Source: Streptomyces asiaticus
GTDB lineage: Bacteria > Actinomycetota > Actinomycetes > Streptomycetales > Streptomycetaceae
DNA: 64,000 nucleotides
Assembly: GCF_018138715.1 (NCBI RefSeq)
Contig: NZ_JAGSHX010000006.1
Span: forward strand, 1,054,001-1,118,000
Reading direction: 5' to 3'
The first letter of the stretch is position 1. Each line of letters begins with the position of its first letter. A program made the translations under genes and the position numbers. Shown here in pieces: positions 40,097 to 49,494 of this stretch. Under the pieces are notes generated by a model that made no database searches, was not told the DNA's origin, and saw only the letters and a program-made list of their open reading frames with translations.

Positions 40097-41116
40097 TCAG
40101 GCGCCCGGTCTGGACGTGAACGTCGAGTCCCGCACCACCAGCTCCGGCTGGAGCACGATCCGCCGGTGCTGGTGGGTGGCGGCCTCGTCGCCGGTCTCCT
40201 CGATCAGCAGCTCGGCCGCCGTACGCCCCATCCGGAACGCCGGCTGACGCACCGACGTCAGCGGCACGGCGGCCGCCGCGGCGAACTCGATGTCGTCGTA
40301 GCCCACGAGCGCCACCTCCCCCGGCACCGACACCCCGGCCGCGAAGAGGGCCTGGAGCACCCCAAGCGCCAGCAGGTCATTGGCGCAGAACACCGCCGTC
40401 GGCCGCGGGGAGATCCCCAGCAGCCGGGCGCCCGCGTCGCGGCCCGAGGCCACATCCAGCCGCTCGGCCTCGATGTGCACCATCGCCTCCTCCGACAGCC
40501 CCGCCTCGGCGAACGCGCTGAGCAGCCCGGTGCGCCGGTCCTGGCACTGCGGAAGCAGCATCGGGCCGCTGACGTAGACCGCGGAGCGGTGGCCCTGGGC
40601 GATGAGATGGCGCCCGGCGAGCGCGCCGCCCTCGATGTCGTCGACCGACACCGAGCAGCCGTCGGAGCTGGGCACCTCGCGGTCCACGAAGACGAACGGG
40701 ATGTCGTGGCGCCGGAAGCCCTCCAGGTTGGCGCCGGTGACATCGGCCGGGGTGACGAGCACCCCGCGCACCCGGTGCTCGGCGAACAGGCTGAGGTAGT
40801 CGGCCTCCTCCTCGGGGCTCTGCGCGCTGTTGCACACCATCACCCCAAGACCCGCCTCCCGCGCCGCACGCTCCGCGCCGCTCGCCACGTCCACGAAGAA
40901 CGGGTTCGCCATGTCCAGCACCAGCAGCGAGATGATGCGGCTGCGCCCGGCGCGCAGCTGGCGCGCGGACTCCTGGCGTACGTAGCCCAGGCGCTCGATC
41001 ACGGCCTGTACCCGGTCGCGCGTGGCCTCGGCGACCATCTCGGGCCGGTTGATCACGTTCGAGACGGTTCCGACCGACACTCCCGCCTGCCGCGCGACGT
41101 CCTTGATCCCCACCAT
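40097..41116 (-). CDS. LacI-family regulator, paralogue A
   Basis: A 339-residue LacI regulator with HTH VGIKDVARQAGVSVGTVSNVINRP. It is a close duplicate of the gene at 41261-42286: the segments ANPFFVDVA, GLGVMVCNSAQSPEEEADYL, PTAVFCANDLLALGVLQAL and PLTSVRQPAFRMGRTAAELL are shared and some are identical at nucleotide level. ATG 41116 is used; a GTG at 41155 would extend the N-terminus. The near-identical recognition helices suggest it reads the same operators as paralogue B. Confidence 0.92.
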   Translation of the reverse strand: MVGIKDVARQAGVSVGTVSNVINRPEMVAEATRDRVQAVIERLGYVRQESARQLRAGRSRIISLLVLDMANPFFVDVASGAERAAREAGLGVMVCNSAQSPEEEADYLSLFAEHRVRGVLVTPADVTGANLEGFRRHDIPFVFVDREVPSSDGCSVSVDDIEGGALAGRHLIAQGHRSAVYVSGPMLLPQCQDRRTGLLSAFAEAGLSEEAMVHIEAERLDVASGRDAGARLLGISPRPTAVFCANDLLALGVLQALFAAGVSVPGEVALVGYDDIEFAAAAAVPLTSVRQPAFRMGRTAAELLIEETGDEAATHQHRRIVLQPELVVRDSTFTSRPGA

Positions 41117-41260
41117 GCGTCCCACGACCCGGGCCTCCGCCTTCCCGCGACCCACCGCGGTCGCGGGAACATGGTAGTGCGCTGTTCGACCGGTCGGGCA
41201 GGACCGGGCCGCCGCGGGCCTGGGCCCCGGCCCCGGCCCCGGCTCAGCCTCGGGCCCCGC

Positions 41261-42286
41261 TCAGCCTCGGGAGCGCACCAGGCTCGATCCGCGCACGACG
41301 AGCTCGGGCTGGAGGACGATCTGCTGGTGGCGGTGGTCCCCGGCCCGCTCCCCGGTCTCCTCGATCAGCAGCTCGGCCGCCGTACGCCCCATCCGGAACG
41401 CCGGCTGACGCACCGACGTCAGCGGCACCGCGGCCGCCGCCGCGAACTCGATGTCGTCGTACCCCACCAGCGCCACCTCCCCCGGCACCGACACCCCGGC
41501 CCCGTACAGCGCCTGGAGCACCCCCAGCGCCAGCAGGTCATTGGCGCAGAACACCGCCGTCGGGCGCGGGGACATGCCCAGCAGCCGGGCCCCCGCGTCC
41601 CGGCCGCAGGTCACATCCAGCCGGTCCACCTCGACATGGCGCAGCGCGGACTCGCCGAGCCCCCGCTCGTGCAGGGCTCGCAGCGCGCCCTCGCGGCGGT
41701 CGCGGCACTGGGCCAGCCGCATCGGCCCGCTGACATAGGCGAGGGAGGAGTGGCCGAGGCCCAGGAGGTGGCGGGCGGCGAGCTCGCCGCCGGTGACGTC
41801 GTCGACCGACACCGAACACCCCTCGGCGCTGGGCAGCACCCGGTCCACGAGGACGAAGGGGATGGGCTGCCGCCGGAAGGAGGCGAGGTTGCGCCCGGTC
41901 ATATCTGCCGGGGTCATCAGCACCCCGCGCACCCGCTGCTCGGCGAAGAGCCCGAGGTAGTCGGCCTCCTCCTCCGGGCTCTGCGCGCTGTTGCACACCA
42001 TCACCCCAAGACCCGCCTCCCGCGCCGCACGCTCCGCGCCCCGCGCGACGTCCACGAAGAACGGGTTCGCCATGTCCAGCACCAGCAGCGCGATGATGCG
42101 GCTGTGGCCCGCCCGCAGCTGGCGCGCGGACTCCTGGCGTACATAGCCCAGGCGCTCGATGGTGGACAGCACCCGGGCCCGGGTCTCCTCGGACACCGAG
42201 TCCGGGCGGTTGATGACGTTGGAGACCGTGCCGACCGAGACCCCGGCCTCGCGCGCCACCTCCTTGATGCCCACGCCTGGCGCCAT
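41261..42286 (-). CDS. LacI-family regulator, paralogue B (likely rhamnose regulator)
   Basis: A 341-residue LacI regulator with HTH VGIKEVAREAGVSVGTVSNVINRP. Its ATG is 2 nt after the BNR-propeller gene stop (TGACGATG) and no Shine-Dalgarno is visible, so translation probably depends on coupling. Its place at the edge of the rhamnose genes makes it the best candidate for binding the TGAA-N4-TTCA operators at 49303, 49444 and 52731. Which of the two paralogues is the repressor is not decided by sequence. Confidence 0.92.
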   Translation of the reverse strand: MAPGVGIKEVAREAGVSVGTVSNVINRPDSVSEETRARVLSTIERLGYVRQESARQLRAGHSRIIALLVLDMANPFFVDVARGAERAAREAGLGVMVCNSAQSPEEEADYLGLFAEQRVRGVLMTPADMTGRNLASFRRQPIPFVLVDRVLPSAEGCSVSVDDVTGGELAARHLLGLGHSSLAYVSGPMRLAQCRDRREGALRALHERGLGESALRHVEVDRLDVTCGRDAGARLLGMSPRPTAVFCANDLLALGVLQALYGAGVSVPGEVALVGYDDIEFAAAAAVPLTSVRQPAFRMGRTAAELLIEETGERAGDHRHQQIVLQPELVVRGSSLVRSRG

Positions 42287-42288
42287 CG

Positions 42289-43728
42289 TCAGGAGGGGAG
42301 GGTGAAGTCGACGACGCGGAGGGCGGAGGGTGTGGTGCCGCTGGACTTCCGCTGGTACATGAACGACAGGACGCCGTCCTGGGCGAGCCGGGTGTCGTCC
42401 ACGACGACCTCGCCGAAGGCGTTCAGACCGCCGCCGTCGTAGACGGTCTTCCAGTCCGTCCAGCCCGAGGACTTGGACGCGGCCACGATCCGGCCGTACG
42501 GCATCACGGCGTAGGCGTTGTCGTAAGCGTCGAAGACCAGGTGGCTGCGCTGGGTGGAGCCGGGGGCCACCGGGATCTCGGTCTTCTTCCAGGCGCCCGC
42601 CGAGTCCTTGAAGACGTGGAAGGTACGGCCGTTCTTCGTCCGGTCGGCCACGTAGTCGGTGGTGCACTGCCCGAAGCGGCCGGGGACATAGCTGATCAGG
42701 GCGTGGGGCGCGCCCGCGGAGTCGGTGGCCTGGCTCTCCTGGTTCATCAGCGAGTGGTCGGGGTTGAGGGGGTCGACGACCGTTCCGGCGTCGCCGACCG
42801 CCACCGTGTCCGAGCCACCGGTGGTGCCGACGACGGCGCCCGCCGCGGTGCGCCAGGTGCGGCCCCGGTCGGAGCTGTAGACATAGCCGGTGTCGTGGTT
42901 GGTGAGCCCGCCGCTCGCGCACATCACCGCGTTGTTCTGCTCGCGCCAGGTGTAGAAGGCGTGCAGCCGGCCGTCTGGCCCGTAGTCGATGCCGTGCAGA
43001 TACATATTGCGGGCCGTGCTGGAGCCGTGCTCGCTGCTGTAGGTGCCGGTGGCGGAGGACCACTCGCCGAGCGCCCGCCACTTGGTGCCGTCGTACTCGG
43101 CGAGCGCGTTGCGGCCGTTGCCGGAGACGCCGACGCGGTAGCTGAGCTGGAGCCTGCCCTCGGGGGTGGCGATGAACTGGGGGTAGGTGAACTGGGAGGT
43201 GAGCGCGAGGCCGTCGAGGGTGGTCTGGACGGCGCCGAACCGGCCGGTGGTCCAGGGGTGTCCGGCGGGGTCGTCCACCAGCCCGGCCACCGACTTCACG
43301 GAGAAGAAGCCGCTGCTGTGGGAGTCCATGTTCAGGTGCAGCCGACCGTCGGTCCGCGAGATCCCCATGGAGATGACGTTGTGGGAGTCGTCGGCGGTGA
43401 GCCGGTGCGGCAGGGTGACGGTCTGCCAGCTCTGCCGGGTGAGTGCGCGGCGCCCGATGACCGCGCTGCGGTCGGCGGTGTACCAGGCGGCGTACTGATA
43501 GCCCTTGTAGGTGAGCAGCCCGTTCTTCTGGAAGGCGTTGTTGTTGACCAGGCCGTCGTACGAGACGAAGTAGACGGCCTTGGGGTCGAGTTGGGTGTCG
43601 GCGAGCTGGCGCACGGCCGGGCCGGGGGCGGCGACGGAACCCGCGCCTGTGCTCGTGTCCGCGTTCGCGCCCGGGGTTGCGGCGGCTAGCAGGGCGGTGG
43701 CCAGGACGGCGATGGGCGGTGGTCTCAT
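42289..43728 (-). CDS. Secreted BNR_4 beta-propeller protein
   Basis: A 479-residue exported protein. The signal peptide is MRPPPIAVLATALLAAATPGANA. The body has repeated Asp-box-like propeller blades (SSDRGRTWRT is a clear one) and the segments YQYAAWYTADRSAVIGRR and DSHNVISMGISRTDGRLHLNMD typical of BNR_4 proteins. Related propellers include polysaccharide lyases and glycosidases. Linked here to the rhamnose genes, it may attack a rhamnose-containing polymer such as ulvan or rhamnogalacturonan; that is inference. It is followed directly by the LacI gene. Confidence 0.85.
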   Translation of the reverse strand: MRPPPIAVLATALLAAATPGANADTSTGAGSVAAPGPAVRQLADTQLDPKAVYFVSYDGLVNNNAFQKNGLLTYKGYQYAAWYTADRSAVIGRRALTRQSWQTVTLPHRLTADDSHNVISMGISRTDGRLHLNMDSHSSGFFSVKSVAGLVDDPAGHPWTTGRFGAVQTTLDGLALTSQFTYPQFIATPEGRLQLSYRVGVSGNGRNALAEYDGTKWRALGEWSSATGTYSSEHGSSTARNMYLHGIDYGPDGRLHAFYTWREQNNAVMCASGGLTNHDTGYVYSSDRGRTWRTAAGAVVGTTGGSDTVAVGDAGTVVDPLNPDHSLMNQESQATDSAGAPHALISYVPGRFGQCTTDYVADRTKNGRTFHVFKDSAGAWKKTEIPVAPGSTQRSHLVFDAYDNAYAVMPYGRIVAASKSSGWTDWKTVYDGGGLNAFGEVVVDDTRLAQDGVLSFMYQRKSSGTTPSALRVVDFTLPS

Positions 43729-43754
43729 GTCCGTTCCTTTCCTGGTGCGTTTGT

Positions 43755-43850
43755 GGGGGGCGGAGCGAGCTTCTGTCCCCGCCCCGCCCCTTCCCGAACC
43801 AAGGGCTCCGCCCCTGGACCCCGTGAATTCCGGGGGCACCCCCGCCCCCG
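43755..43850. repeat. GC-rich intergenic element
   Basis: CCCCGCCCCGCCCCTTCCCG, then AAGGGCTCCGCCCCTGGACCCC and CCGGGGGCACCCCCGCCCCC. It is the same module as at about 10010 and 15655. No gene lies in 43729-43966. Confidence 0.75.
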
Positions 43851-43860
43851 CCCGTTAAGC

Positions 43861-43937
43861 GCGGCGCCGTCGTGGCTGGTCGCGCCCACGCGGCGGAGCC
43901 GCACATCGGCACAGCCCCGCGCCCCTTTGGGGCGCTG
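43861..43937. repeat. 77-bp interspersed intergenic element, copy 2
   Basis: Matches 24184-24260 with three substitutions, ending in the CGCCCCTTTGGGGCG hairpin. It lies 30 nt past the mutarotase stop, so it can terminate the rhamnose transporter operon. Confidence 0.9.
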
Positions 43938-43966
43938 CTGGCCGCCCGCTCCGCCGCGTCCCGCGG

Positions 43967-44287
43967 CTACGCGAGGTGGAAGACCTCCGTGAGCGGCTTC
44001 ATCGCCTCGTCCGGTTTCGCGCCGTCGAGCGCCTCGAAGAACGGTGCCATCTCGGCCTGCCAGCGGGCGTTGACCTCCGTGGCGGCCATCGCCGCCTGGG
44101 CCGCCTCGAAGTCCTCGGTCTCCAGATAGCCGACGAGCAGCCCGTCCTCGCGCAGGAAGAGCGAGTAGTTGTGCCAGCCGCTCTCCGCGAGTGCCGCCCG
44201 CATCTCGGGCCAGACGGCCGCGTGCCGCTCGCGGTACTCCTCGATCCGGTCCTGGCGGACCTTCAGCAGAAAACACACCCGCCGCAT
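43967..44287 (-). CDS. rhaM: L-rhamnose mutarotase
   Basis: A 106-residue RhaM-family ferredoxin-like enzyme that interconverts alpha and beta anomers of L-rhamnose. MRRVCFLLKVRQDRIEEYRERHAAVWPEM contains the conserved His22; SGWHNYSLFLREDGLLVGYLE and WQAEMAPFFE are family-typical. It is the last gene of the rhaT-P-Q-S-M operon, 15 nt after the binding-protein gene. Confidence 0.96.
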   Translation of the reverse strand: MRRVCFLLKVRQDRIEEYRERHAAVWPEMRAALAESGWHNYSLFLREDGLLVGYLETEDFEAAQAAMAATEVNARWQAEMAPFFEALDGAKPDEAMKPLTEVFHLA

Positions 44288-44302
44288 CGCCGACCGCCCG
44301 CC

Positions 44303-45382
44303 TCAGAAGTGGTACTTGTCGATGTTGGACTTCTCGAAGACGGTGGGCGGGCCGAGGATGACCTCGCCGTTCTTGCCGACCGTGTACTCGCCCAGCTTCC
44401 CGGCCTTGAACTTCTCGCCCTCGGCCCCGGTGATCTGGCCGGAGGCGAGTGCGGCCGCGGCGTACGAACCGAGGTAGCCGAGCTTCTTGGGGTCCCAGAG
44501 CGCGAACTGCTCCACGGTGCCGTCCTTGACGTACTTGCGCATCTGGTTGGGCGTGCCGAGGCCGTTCAGCACCACCTTGCCCTCGTACGAGGAGCCGCTG
44601 ATGTAGCGGGCGGCCGCGGCGATACCGACCGTGGTGGGCGCGATGATGCCCTTGAGCTTGGGGTACGCCTTGAGCAGGCCCTGGGTCTCCTGGAAGGACT
44701 TCTGGTCGTCGTCGTCCCCGTACACCGTCTTGACCAGCTTCATGTTCTTGTAGGCGGGCTTGCTCAGCTCGTCCTTCATGAAGCGGATCCAGGTGTTCTG
44801 GTTGGTGGCGTTCTGGGTGGCGGAGAGGATCGCGATCTGGCCCTTGTAGTCGAGCTGCTTGGCGAGGTGCTGGACCTGGCTGCGGCCGATCTCCTCGGAG
44901 CTGGCCTGGTTGATGAAGAGCTGGCGGCAGGCCGGGGCGGTGTCGGAGTCGTACGCCACCACCTTGATGTCCTTCTTCATCGCCTGCTTGAGCGGGCCGC
45001 ACACCGCGTTGGGGTCGTTGGCCGCGATCAGGATGGCGTCCTGGCGCTGCTGGACGAGGGTGTTGATGTACGACACCTGGGAGGAGGCGCTGGCGTCGGA
45101 CGGGCCGACCTCCTTGCCCTTGCCGCCGAACTCCCCGGCAGCCGTGATCCCCGCCTCGTCGATGATCTTCTCGTAGGGGTTGTTGATCTGCTTGGGCAGG
45201 AAGGCCAGCTTGAGGCCCTTCTTCAGGGGGGCGCCGGGGTCGGCCTTGGCGTCGGTCTTGGCGGGGCCGCCGTTGTCGCTGTCCTTCTTGGTGGTGCCGC
45301 CACAGCCGGCCAGGGCCACGGCCAGGGCACAGACCGCGGCGGCGGTGGCGACGCGGGTGCGCGCGCGAGAGCGCTGGATCAT
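44303..45382 (-). CDS. rhaS: Rhamnose ABC transporter substrate-binding lipoprotein
   Basis: A 359-residue lipoprotein (lipobox LAGC near residue 27) with a ribose/rhamnose-type periplasmic-binding fold: KLAFLPKQINNPYEKIIDEAG, AILIAANDPNAVCGPLKQAMKK, KVVAYDSDT, LSATQNATNQNTWI. This matches RhaS more than generic sugar-binding proteins. AAAGG precedes the ATG. It delivers L-rhamnose to RhaP/RhaQ. Confidence 0.95.
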   Translation of the reverse strand: MIQRSRARTRVATAAAVCALAVALAGCGGTTKKDSDNGGPAKTDAKADPGAPLKKGLKLAFLPKQINNPYEKIIDEAGITAAGEFGGKGKEVGPSDASASSQVSYINTLVQQRQDAILIAANDPNAVCGPLKQAMKKDIKVVAYDSDTAPACRQLFINQASSEEIGRSQVQHLAKQLDYKGQIAILSATQNATNQNTWIRFMKDELSKPAYKNMKLVKTVYGDDDDQKSFQETQGLLKAYPKLKGIIAPTTVGIAAAARYISGSSYEGKVVLNGLGTPNQMRKYVKDGTVEQFALWDPKKLGYLGSYAAAALASGQITGAEGEKFKAGKLGEYTVGKNGEVILGPPTVFEKSNIDKYHF

Positions 45383-45411
45383 GAGAGGACCTTTCGCGGT
45401 GCGTGGGTGGA

Positions 45412-46383
45412 TCAGCTGGTCGAGGCGGCGGCGCGCCGGTGACGCCAGGCGCTCACGGTGGTGATGAGGCGGGGGGTGAGGACGGAGGCCACCAGCAGCA
45501 GCCCGGTGACGATCACCTGGACCTCGTTGGCCACGTCGTTGAGGGTCAGCAGGTTCTTCAGGACGCCGATGAGCAGCACCCCGGCGACGGCGCCGAACAG
45601 TGTGCCCTTGCCACCGTCGAAGTCGACGCCGCCCAGCAGGACGGAGGCGATGACGAGCATTTCGAAGCCCTGGCCGTTGTCGGCCCGCGCGCTGCCGTAC
45701 CGCAGGGTGAACACGACCCCCGCGAAGGCCGAGATCAGCCCGCTGACCACGAACAGCAGCAGCTTGAGGCGCTTGACGCGGATGCCCGCGAAGTACGCGG
45801 CGTCCTCCTGGGCGCCGATGGCGAACAGCGACCGGCCCACGCCCGTGGCGTGCAGCACCACGGCGGCGATGGCGGCCAGCACGATGAACAGCGTCACCGG
45901 ATAGGTGAGGAAGGTGCCGGGCACGGTGGTGGTGTCCACGGCCCACTTGGCGTACGTCTCGGGGAAGTCGGTGATCGCGCCTGCGCCGAGCACCACCGAG
46001 GCCAGCCCCCGGTAGAGCGCGAGCGTCCCGATGGTGACGGCGAGCGAGGGGAGCCCGACCCGGGTGACCAGCCAGCCGTTGAGCAACCCGCCGGCCACCC
46101 CGACCAGCAGCACGATCGGCACGATGGTCTCGAACGCCCAGCCCGCGTCCCACAGTTGGCCGGTGAGCGCGCTGGACAGGCCGAGCATGGAGGCCACCGA
46201 CAGATCCACCTGCCCGGCCACCACCAGCAGTGTCATCGGCAGCGCCATCAGCGCCACCTCGGCGATGTCGTTGAAGGCGAAGGCGAGGTTGTCGCGGCTG
46301 GCGAAGCCGTCCGTGGTGCCGAGTCCGGTGAGGAAGACGGCCACCAGCAGCACCCCGACGGCGGTGTCCCACCTGAGCTTCAT
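45412..46383 (-). CDS. rhaQ: Rhamnose ABC transporter permease
   Basis: A 323-residue RbsC-like permease with about ten membrane segments. The typical VAGQVDLSVASMLGLSSALTG and ASVLLGGVDFDGGKGTLFGAVAGVLLIGVLKNLLTL motifs are present. Its ATG overlaps the stop of the preceding permease (ATGA). It forms a heterodimer with RhaP. Confidence 0.95.
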   Translation of the reverse strand: MKLRWDTAVGVLLVAVFLTGLGTTDGFASRDNLAFAFNDIAEVALMALPMTLLVVAGQVDLSVASMLGLSSALTGQLWDAGWAFETIVPIVLLVGVAGGLLNGWLVTRVGLPSLAVTIGTLALYRGLASVVLGAGAITDFPETYAKWAVDTTTVPGTFLTYPVTLFIVLAAIAAVVLHATGVGRSLFAIGAQEDAAYFAGIRVKRLKLLLFVVSGLISAFAGVVFTLRYGSARADNGQGFEMLVIASVLLGGVDFDGGKGTLFGAVAGVLLIGVLKNLLTLNDVANEVQVIVTGLLLVASVLTPRLITTVSAWRHRRAAASTS

Positions 46384-47423
46384 CGTGTGCTCCTCTTCCT
46401 CAGCGCGCGGGTCATGCGCACCCGTACGATCCGGTCCACGCTGATGGCCGCCAGCAGCAGCGCACCGGCGATGGCGTCCTGCCAGAAGGAGTCGACCTTC
46501 AGCACGGCCAGGGCGCTGCCGATGGTGGTGAGCAGCAGCGCGCCCAGCGCCGCGCCCCACACCGTGCCGGTGCCGCCGACGATGGCGACGCCACCGACCA
46601 CCACCGCGCTGACCACGGTGAGTTCCCAGCCGTGGGCGTTGTCGGCGACGACGGTGCCGAAACGGGCCAGCCACAGCGCGCCCCCGAAGCCCGAGACCGC
46701 GCCGGAGAACACATACGCGGCCAGCACCCGGCGCCGGATCGGCACCCCGGCCAGCCGGGCGGCCTCCGGGCTGGAACCGATGGCGTACAGCTCACGGCCG
46801 CCGCGGTAGGTGCGCAGGACATACGCGGTCCCGGCGAGCACCACGAAGGCGATCAGCGGGAGATACGGGATGCCCAGCACGCTGCCGCTGCCGAGGTCCA
46901 GCACGGACTCCGGCACATCGGCGGCATTGATCTGCTCGCCTTGCGCCCACCAGTAGTCGACGCCCTGGATGATGTAGAGCATTCCGAGGGTCACCACCAG
47001 CGCGGGCACCCGTCCGAAGCTCACCAGCGCACCGCTGACGATGCCGCAGCCCGCGCCGACGAGGAGGCCGAGAGCCAGGACCGTCAGCGCCCCGTGGTCG
47101 GTGCCGGAGACGAACTTCCCGCAGGCGAAGGCGGACAGGCCCACCACGGAGCCGACCGACAGATCGATGTTGCGGGTGATGACCACGACCGACTGTCCGA
47201 CCGCGAGCAGCACCAGGATGGCGGCGTTGAGCAGCAGGTCCTTGATGCCCTGGTCGTCGAGGAAGCGCGGTTCGGCGATCCAGGTGAACAGCACCAGCAG
47301 CACGAGGGCCCCGGCGATGCTGATCTCCCGCGCGCGGAAGACGGCGTCGACGAGCGAGCGGGCCGAGCGTGCCGCCTCCGGCGCGGTGGCGGGCTTGTCG
47401 GGTTTCTCGATGGTCACGCTCAC
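46380..47423 (-). CDS. rhaP: Rhamnose ABC transporter permease
   Basis: A 347-residue RbsC-like permease: [23 protein letters not shown] and [34 protein letters not shown] start overlapping the rhaT stop (GTGA). An N-terminal cytoplasmic stretch of about 30 residues rich in Lys/Ala precedes the first membrane helix. Confidence 0.95.
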   Translation of the reverse strand: MSVTIEKPDKPATAPEAARSARSLVDAVFRAREISIAGALVLLVLFTWIAEPRFLDDQGIKDLLLNAAILVLLAVGQSVVVITRNIDLSVGSVVGLSAFACGKFVSGTDHGALTVLALGLLVGAGCGIVSGALVSFGRVPALVVTLGMLYIIQGVDYWWAQGEQINAADVPESVLDLGSGSVLGIPYLPLIAFVVLAGTAYVLRTYRGGRELYAIGSSPEAARLAGVPIRRRVLAAYVFSGAVSGFGGALWLARFGTVVADNAHGWELTVVSAVVVGGVAIVGGTGTVWGAALGALLLTTIGSALAVLKVDSFWQDAIAGALLLAAISVDRIVRVRMTRALRKRSTR

Positions 47424-49270
47424 GTGCGGGTCCCTTCTGCGGTGGCGCCGTCGGCGCCGGTGGGCCCGGTGGCGTGGGGGTGCCCGCTCGCGCCGGTGGC
47501 GTCGGTACGCCCGCTCGCGCCCGTGTCACCGCTGGCGTCGGTACGCCCGGTCGCGGCGGTGGCGCCTGTGCGCCTGCTCGCGGCGGTGGCATCGGTACGC
47601 CCGCTCGCGCCCGTGTCACCGCTGGCGTCGGTACGCCCGGTCGCGGCGGTGGCGCCTGTGCGCTTGCTCGCGACAGTGGCATCGGTGGGCCCGGTCGCGG
47701 CGGCCTCGCCGGGGAGCGCGGTCGCGGCGGCCTCACCGGCGACACCAGCGCCTTCGGCGCCACCCGTGAGCCCGGTCGCGGCGGCCATCACCGACTCCTC
47801 GGTGGCCTCGGCGCGCGGGATCTCGGCCACCAGCCGGCCCTCGTGCATCACCAGGACCCGGTCGGCCATGCCCAGCACCTCGGGCAGATCGGAGGAGATC
47901 ATCAGCACCGCGAGCCCGTCGGCGGCCAGCGACGACAGCAGCCGGTGCACCTCGGCCTTGGTGCCGACGTCGATCCCGCGCGTGGGCTCGTCCACGATGA
48001 GCACCGTGGGCTCGGTCGCCAGCCACTTGGCGAGCACGACCTTCTGCTGATTGCCGCCGGAGAGCACCCCGACGTGGTCGGCGAGGCTGCCGTACTTCAG
48101 CTGGAGCCGGACCGCCCAGTCGGCGGCGCGGCCGCGCTCCAGCGCCCGTTTCACCAGCCCCGCGCGGCCCAGCCGGTCCAGGCCGGTCAGCCCGATGTTC
48201 CGCTCGATGGACATCTCCATCACCAGCCCCCGCTGGCGCCGGTCCTCGGGGACGAGCGCGAGCCCGGCGTCCATGGCGGCGGTCGGCGAACCGGGCCGCA
48301 GCACCTCCCCGCCGACCCGCACCTCGCCCGCGTCCGCCCGGTCCACGCCGAACACGGCCTGGGCGACCTCGGTGCGCCCGGCGCCGACCAGCCCGGCGAG
48401 CGCGACGATCTCACCGCGCCGCACCTCGAAGGAGACGTCCCGGAAGACGCCCTCACGGGTCAGCCGGCGCACCGCGAGCGCGGTCTCGCCGACCCGGCTG
48501 TCCTGCTTGGGGTAGAGCTCGGCCAGGTCCCGGCCGACCATGCGGCGGACCAGGGCGTCCTGGGTGAGCCCGGCCAGCGGCTCGGAGGCCACCAACCGGC
48601 CGTCCCGCAGGGTGGTGACCCGCTGGCAGAGCTCGAAGATCTCCTCCAGGCGGTGGGAGATGAACAGCACGGCGGCGCCCTCGGCGCGCAGCGTCTCGAC
48701 GACCGAGAAGAGCCGGGCGGTCTCGCTCCCGGTGAGCGCCGCCGTCGGCTCGTCCATGATCAGCACTCGGGCGTCGAAGGAGAGCGCCTTGGCGATCTCG
48801 ACGATCTGCTGGTCGGCGATGGACAGGCCCCTGGCGGGCCGGTCCGGGTCGAGTTCGACGCCGAGCCGTGCCATCAGGGCGGCGGTGGAGGTCCGTACGG
48901 CCTTGTGGTCGATCCGGCCGAGGGCCCGGCGGGGCTGACGGCCCATGACGATGTTCTCGGCGATGGACAGATCGGGGAAGAGCGTCGGCTCCTGGTAGAT
49001 GACGGCGGTGCCGACGTCACGGGCGCCGGCGGGGCCGTGGAAGACCACCGGTTCGCCGTCCAGCAGCACCCGGCCGGAGTCGGGCCGGTGCACCCCGGCA
49101 AGGATCTTGATGAGCGTCGACTTGCCCGCCCCGTTCTCACCGGCCAGGGCATGGGCCTCACCGGCGAAGAGCTCGAGCGAGACGTCCCGGAGGGCCCGTA
49201 CGGCGCCGAAGGATTTGTTCACCCCCTCGAGGGCGAGGACCGGCACACCGGTCGAAGCAGGCTGGCTCAC
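47420..49270 (-). CDS. rhaT: Rhamnose ABC transporter ATP-binding protein with repeat tail
   Basis: A 616-residue double-ATPase of the RbsA type: Walker [11 protein letters not shown], signature [16 protein letters not shown], a second cassette with [16 protein letters not shown]. These proteins are about 500 residues long; here about 110 extra C-terminal residues form a low-complexity Ala/Thr/Gly/Arg tail containing two 30-residue repeats ([20 protein letters not shown] type). GTG start with AGGAGA upstream. First gene of the transporter operon, under the operator at 49303. Confidence 0.95.
   Translation of the reverse strand: MSQPASTGVPVLALEGVNKSFGAVRALRDVSLELFAGEAHALAGENGAGKSTLIKILAGVHRPDSGRVLLDGEPVVFHGPAGARDVGTAVIYQEPTLFPDLSIAENIVMGRQPRRALGRIDHKAVRTSTAALMARLGVELDPDRPARGLSIADQQIVEIAKALSFDARVLIMDEPTAALTGSETARLFSVVETLRAEGAAVLFISHRLEEIFELCQRVTTLRDGRLVASEPLAGLTQDALVRRMVGRDLAELYPKQDSRVGETALAVRRLTREGVFRDVSFEVRRGEIVALAGLVGAGRTEVAQAVFGVDRADAGEVRVGGEVLRPGSPTAAMDAGLALVPEDRRQRGLVMEMSIERNIGLTGLDRLGRAGLVKRALERGRAADWAVRLQLKYGSLADHVGVLSGGNQQKVVLAKWLATEPTVLIVDEPTRGIDVGTKAEVHRLLSSLAADGLAVLMISSDLPEVLGMADRVLVMHEGRLVAEIPRAEATEESVMAAATGLTGGAEGAGVAGEAAATALPGEAAATGPTDATVASKRTGATAATGRTDASGDTGASGRTDATAASRRTGATAATGRTDASGDTGASGRTDATGASGHPHATGPTGADGATAEGTRT
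47504..47683. repeat. Two 90-bp tandem repeats in the rhaT 3' end
   Basis: Copies at 47504-47593 and 47594-47683 differ at three positions. They keep frame and add 30 residues each. Similar shorter units flank them, so the tail grew by repeated duplication. Confidence 0.92.
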
Positions 49271-49302
49271 GGAGTCTCCTGACGCGTACGCAGGGGCAAC
49301 AA

Positions 49303-49317
49303 ATGAAATGTTTCAAT
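49303..49317. promoter_or_regulatory. Rhamnose operator, transporter side
   Basis: ATGAAATGTTTCAAT with the core TGAA-ATGT-TTCA, located about +7 to +21 relative to the predicted start of the leftward promoter. The core pattern recurs near the rhamnosidase and isomerase promoters. Confidence 0.75.
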
Positions 49318-49330
49318 GCCGGATTCCGGG

Positions 49331-49359
49331 AAGCTAGCCGCGCCCTATGCGGCCGTCAA
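49331..49359 (-). promoter_or_regulatory. Sigma70-type promoter for rhaT-P-Q-S-M
   Basis: On the minus strand: TTGACG (49359-49354), 17-bp spacer, TAGCTT (49336-49331). Confidence 0.65.
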
Positions 49360-49399
49360 GGGGGTGTGCACGGGATATACCCACATCTCCCCAGCCCCC

Positions 49400-49429
49400 T
49401 TGACGCGCGCTGAGCCCCGGCCCTACGGT
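49400..49429 (+). promoter_or_regulatory. Sigma70-type promoter for the rhamnosidase gene
   Basis: TTGACG (49400-49405), 18-bp spacer, TACGGT (49424-49429). With the leftward promoter it forms a divergent pair whose -35 regions are inverted copies (CGTCAAGGGGG/CCCCCTTGACG). Confidence 0.65.
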
Positions 49430-49443
49430 CCATGCGCCTTGGG

Positions 49444-49458
49444 TTGAATCGTTTTCAT
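49444..49458. promoter_or_regulatory. Rhamnose operator, rhamnosidase side
   Basis: TTGAATCGTTTTCAT. It is like the other two sites but has one extra T (TGAA-N5-TTCA), and is placed just after the predicted transcription start. Confidence 0.65.
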
Positions 49459-49494
49459 CGGTCGTTCCCATCCAGTCGTCCCTGGAGGAAGCCC

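Noticed and set aside
42287..43912. Long minus-strand frame fused to the LacI paralogue B
   Set aside because: This stretch is the BNR propeller gene in a different frame, with Arg/Pro-rich nonsense translation; LacI starts at 42286.
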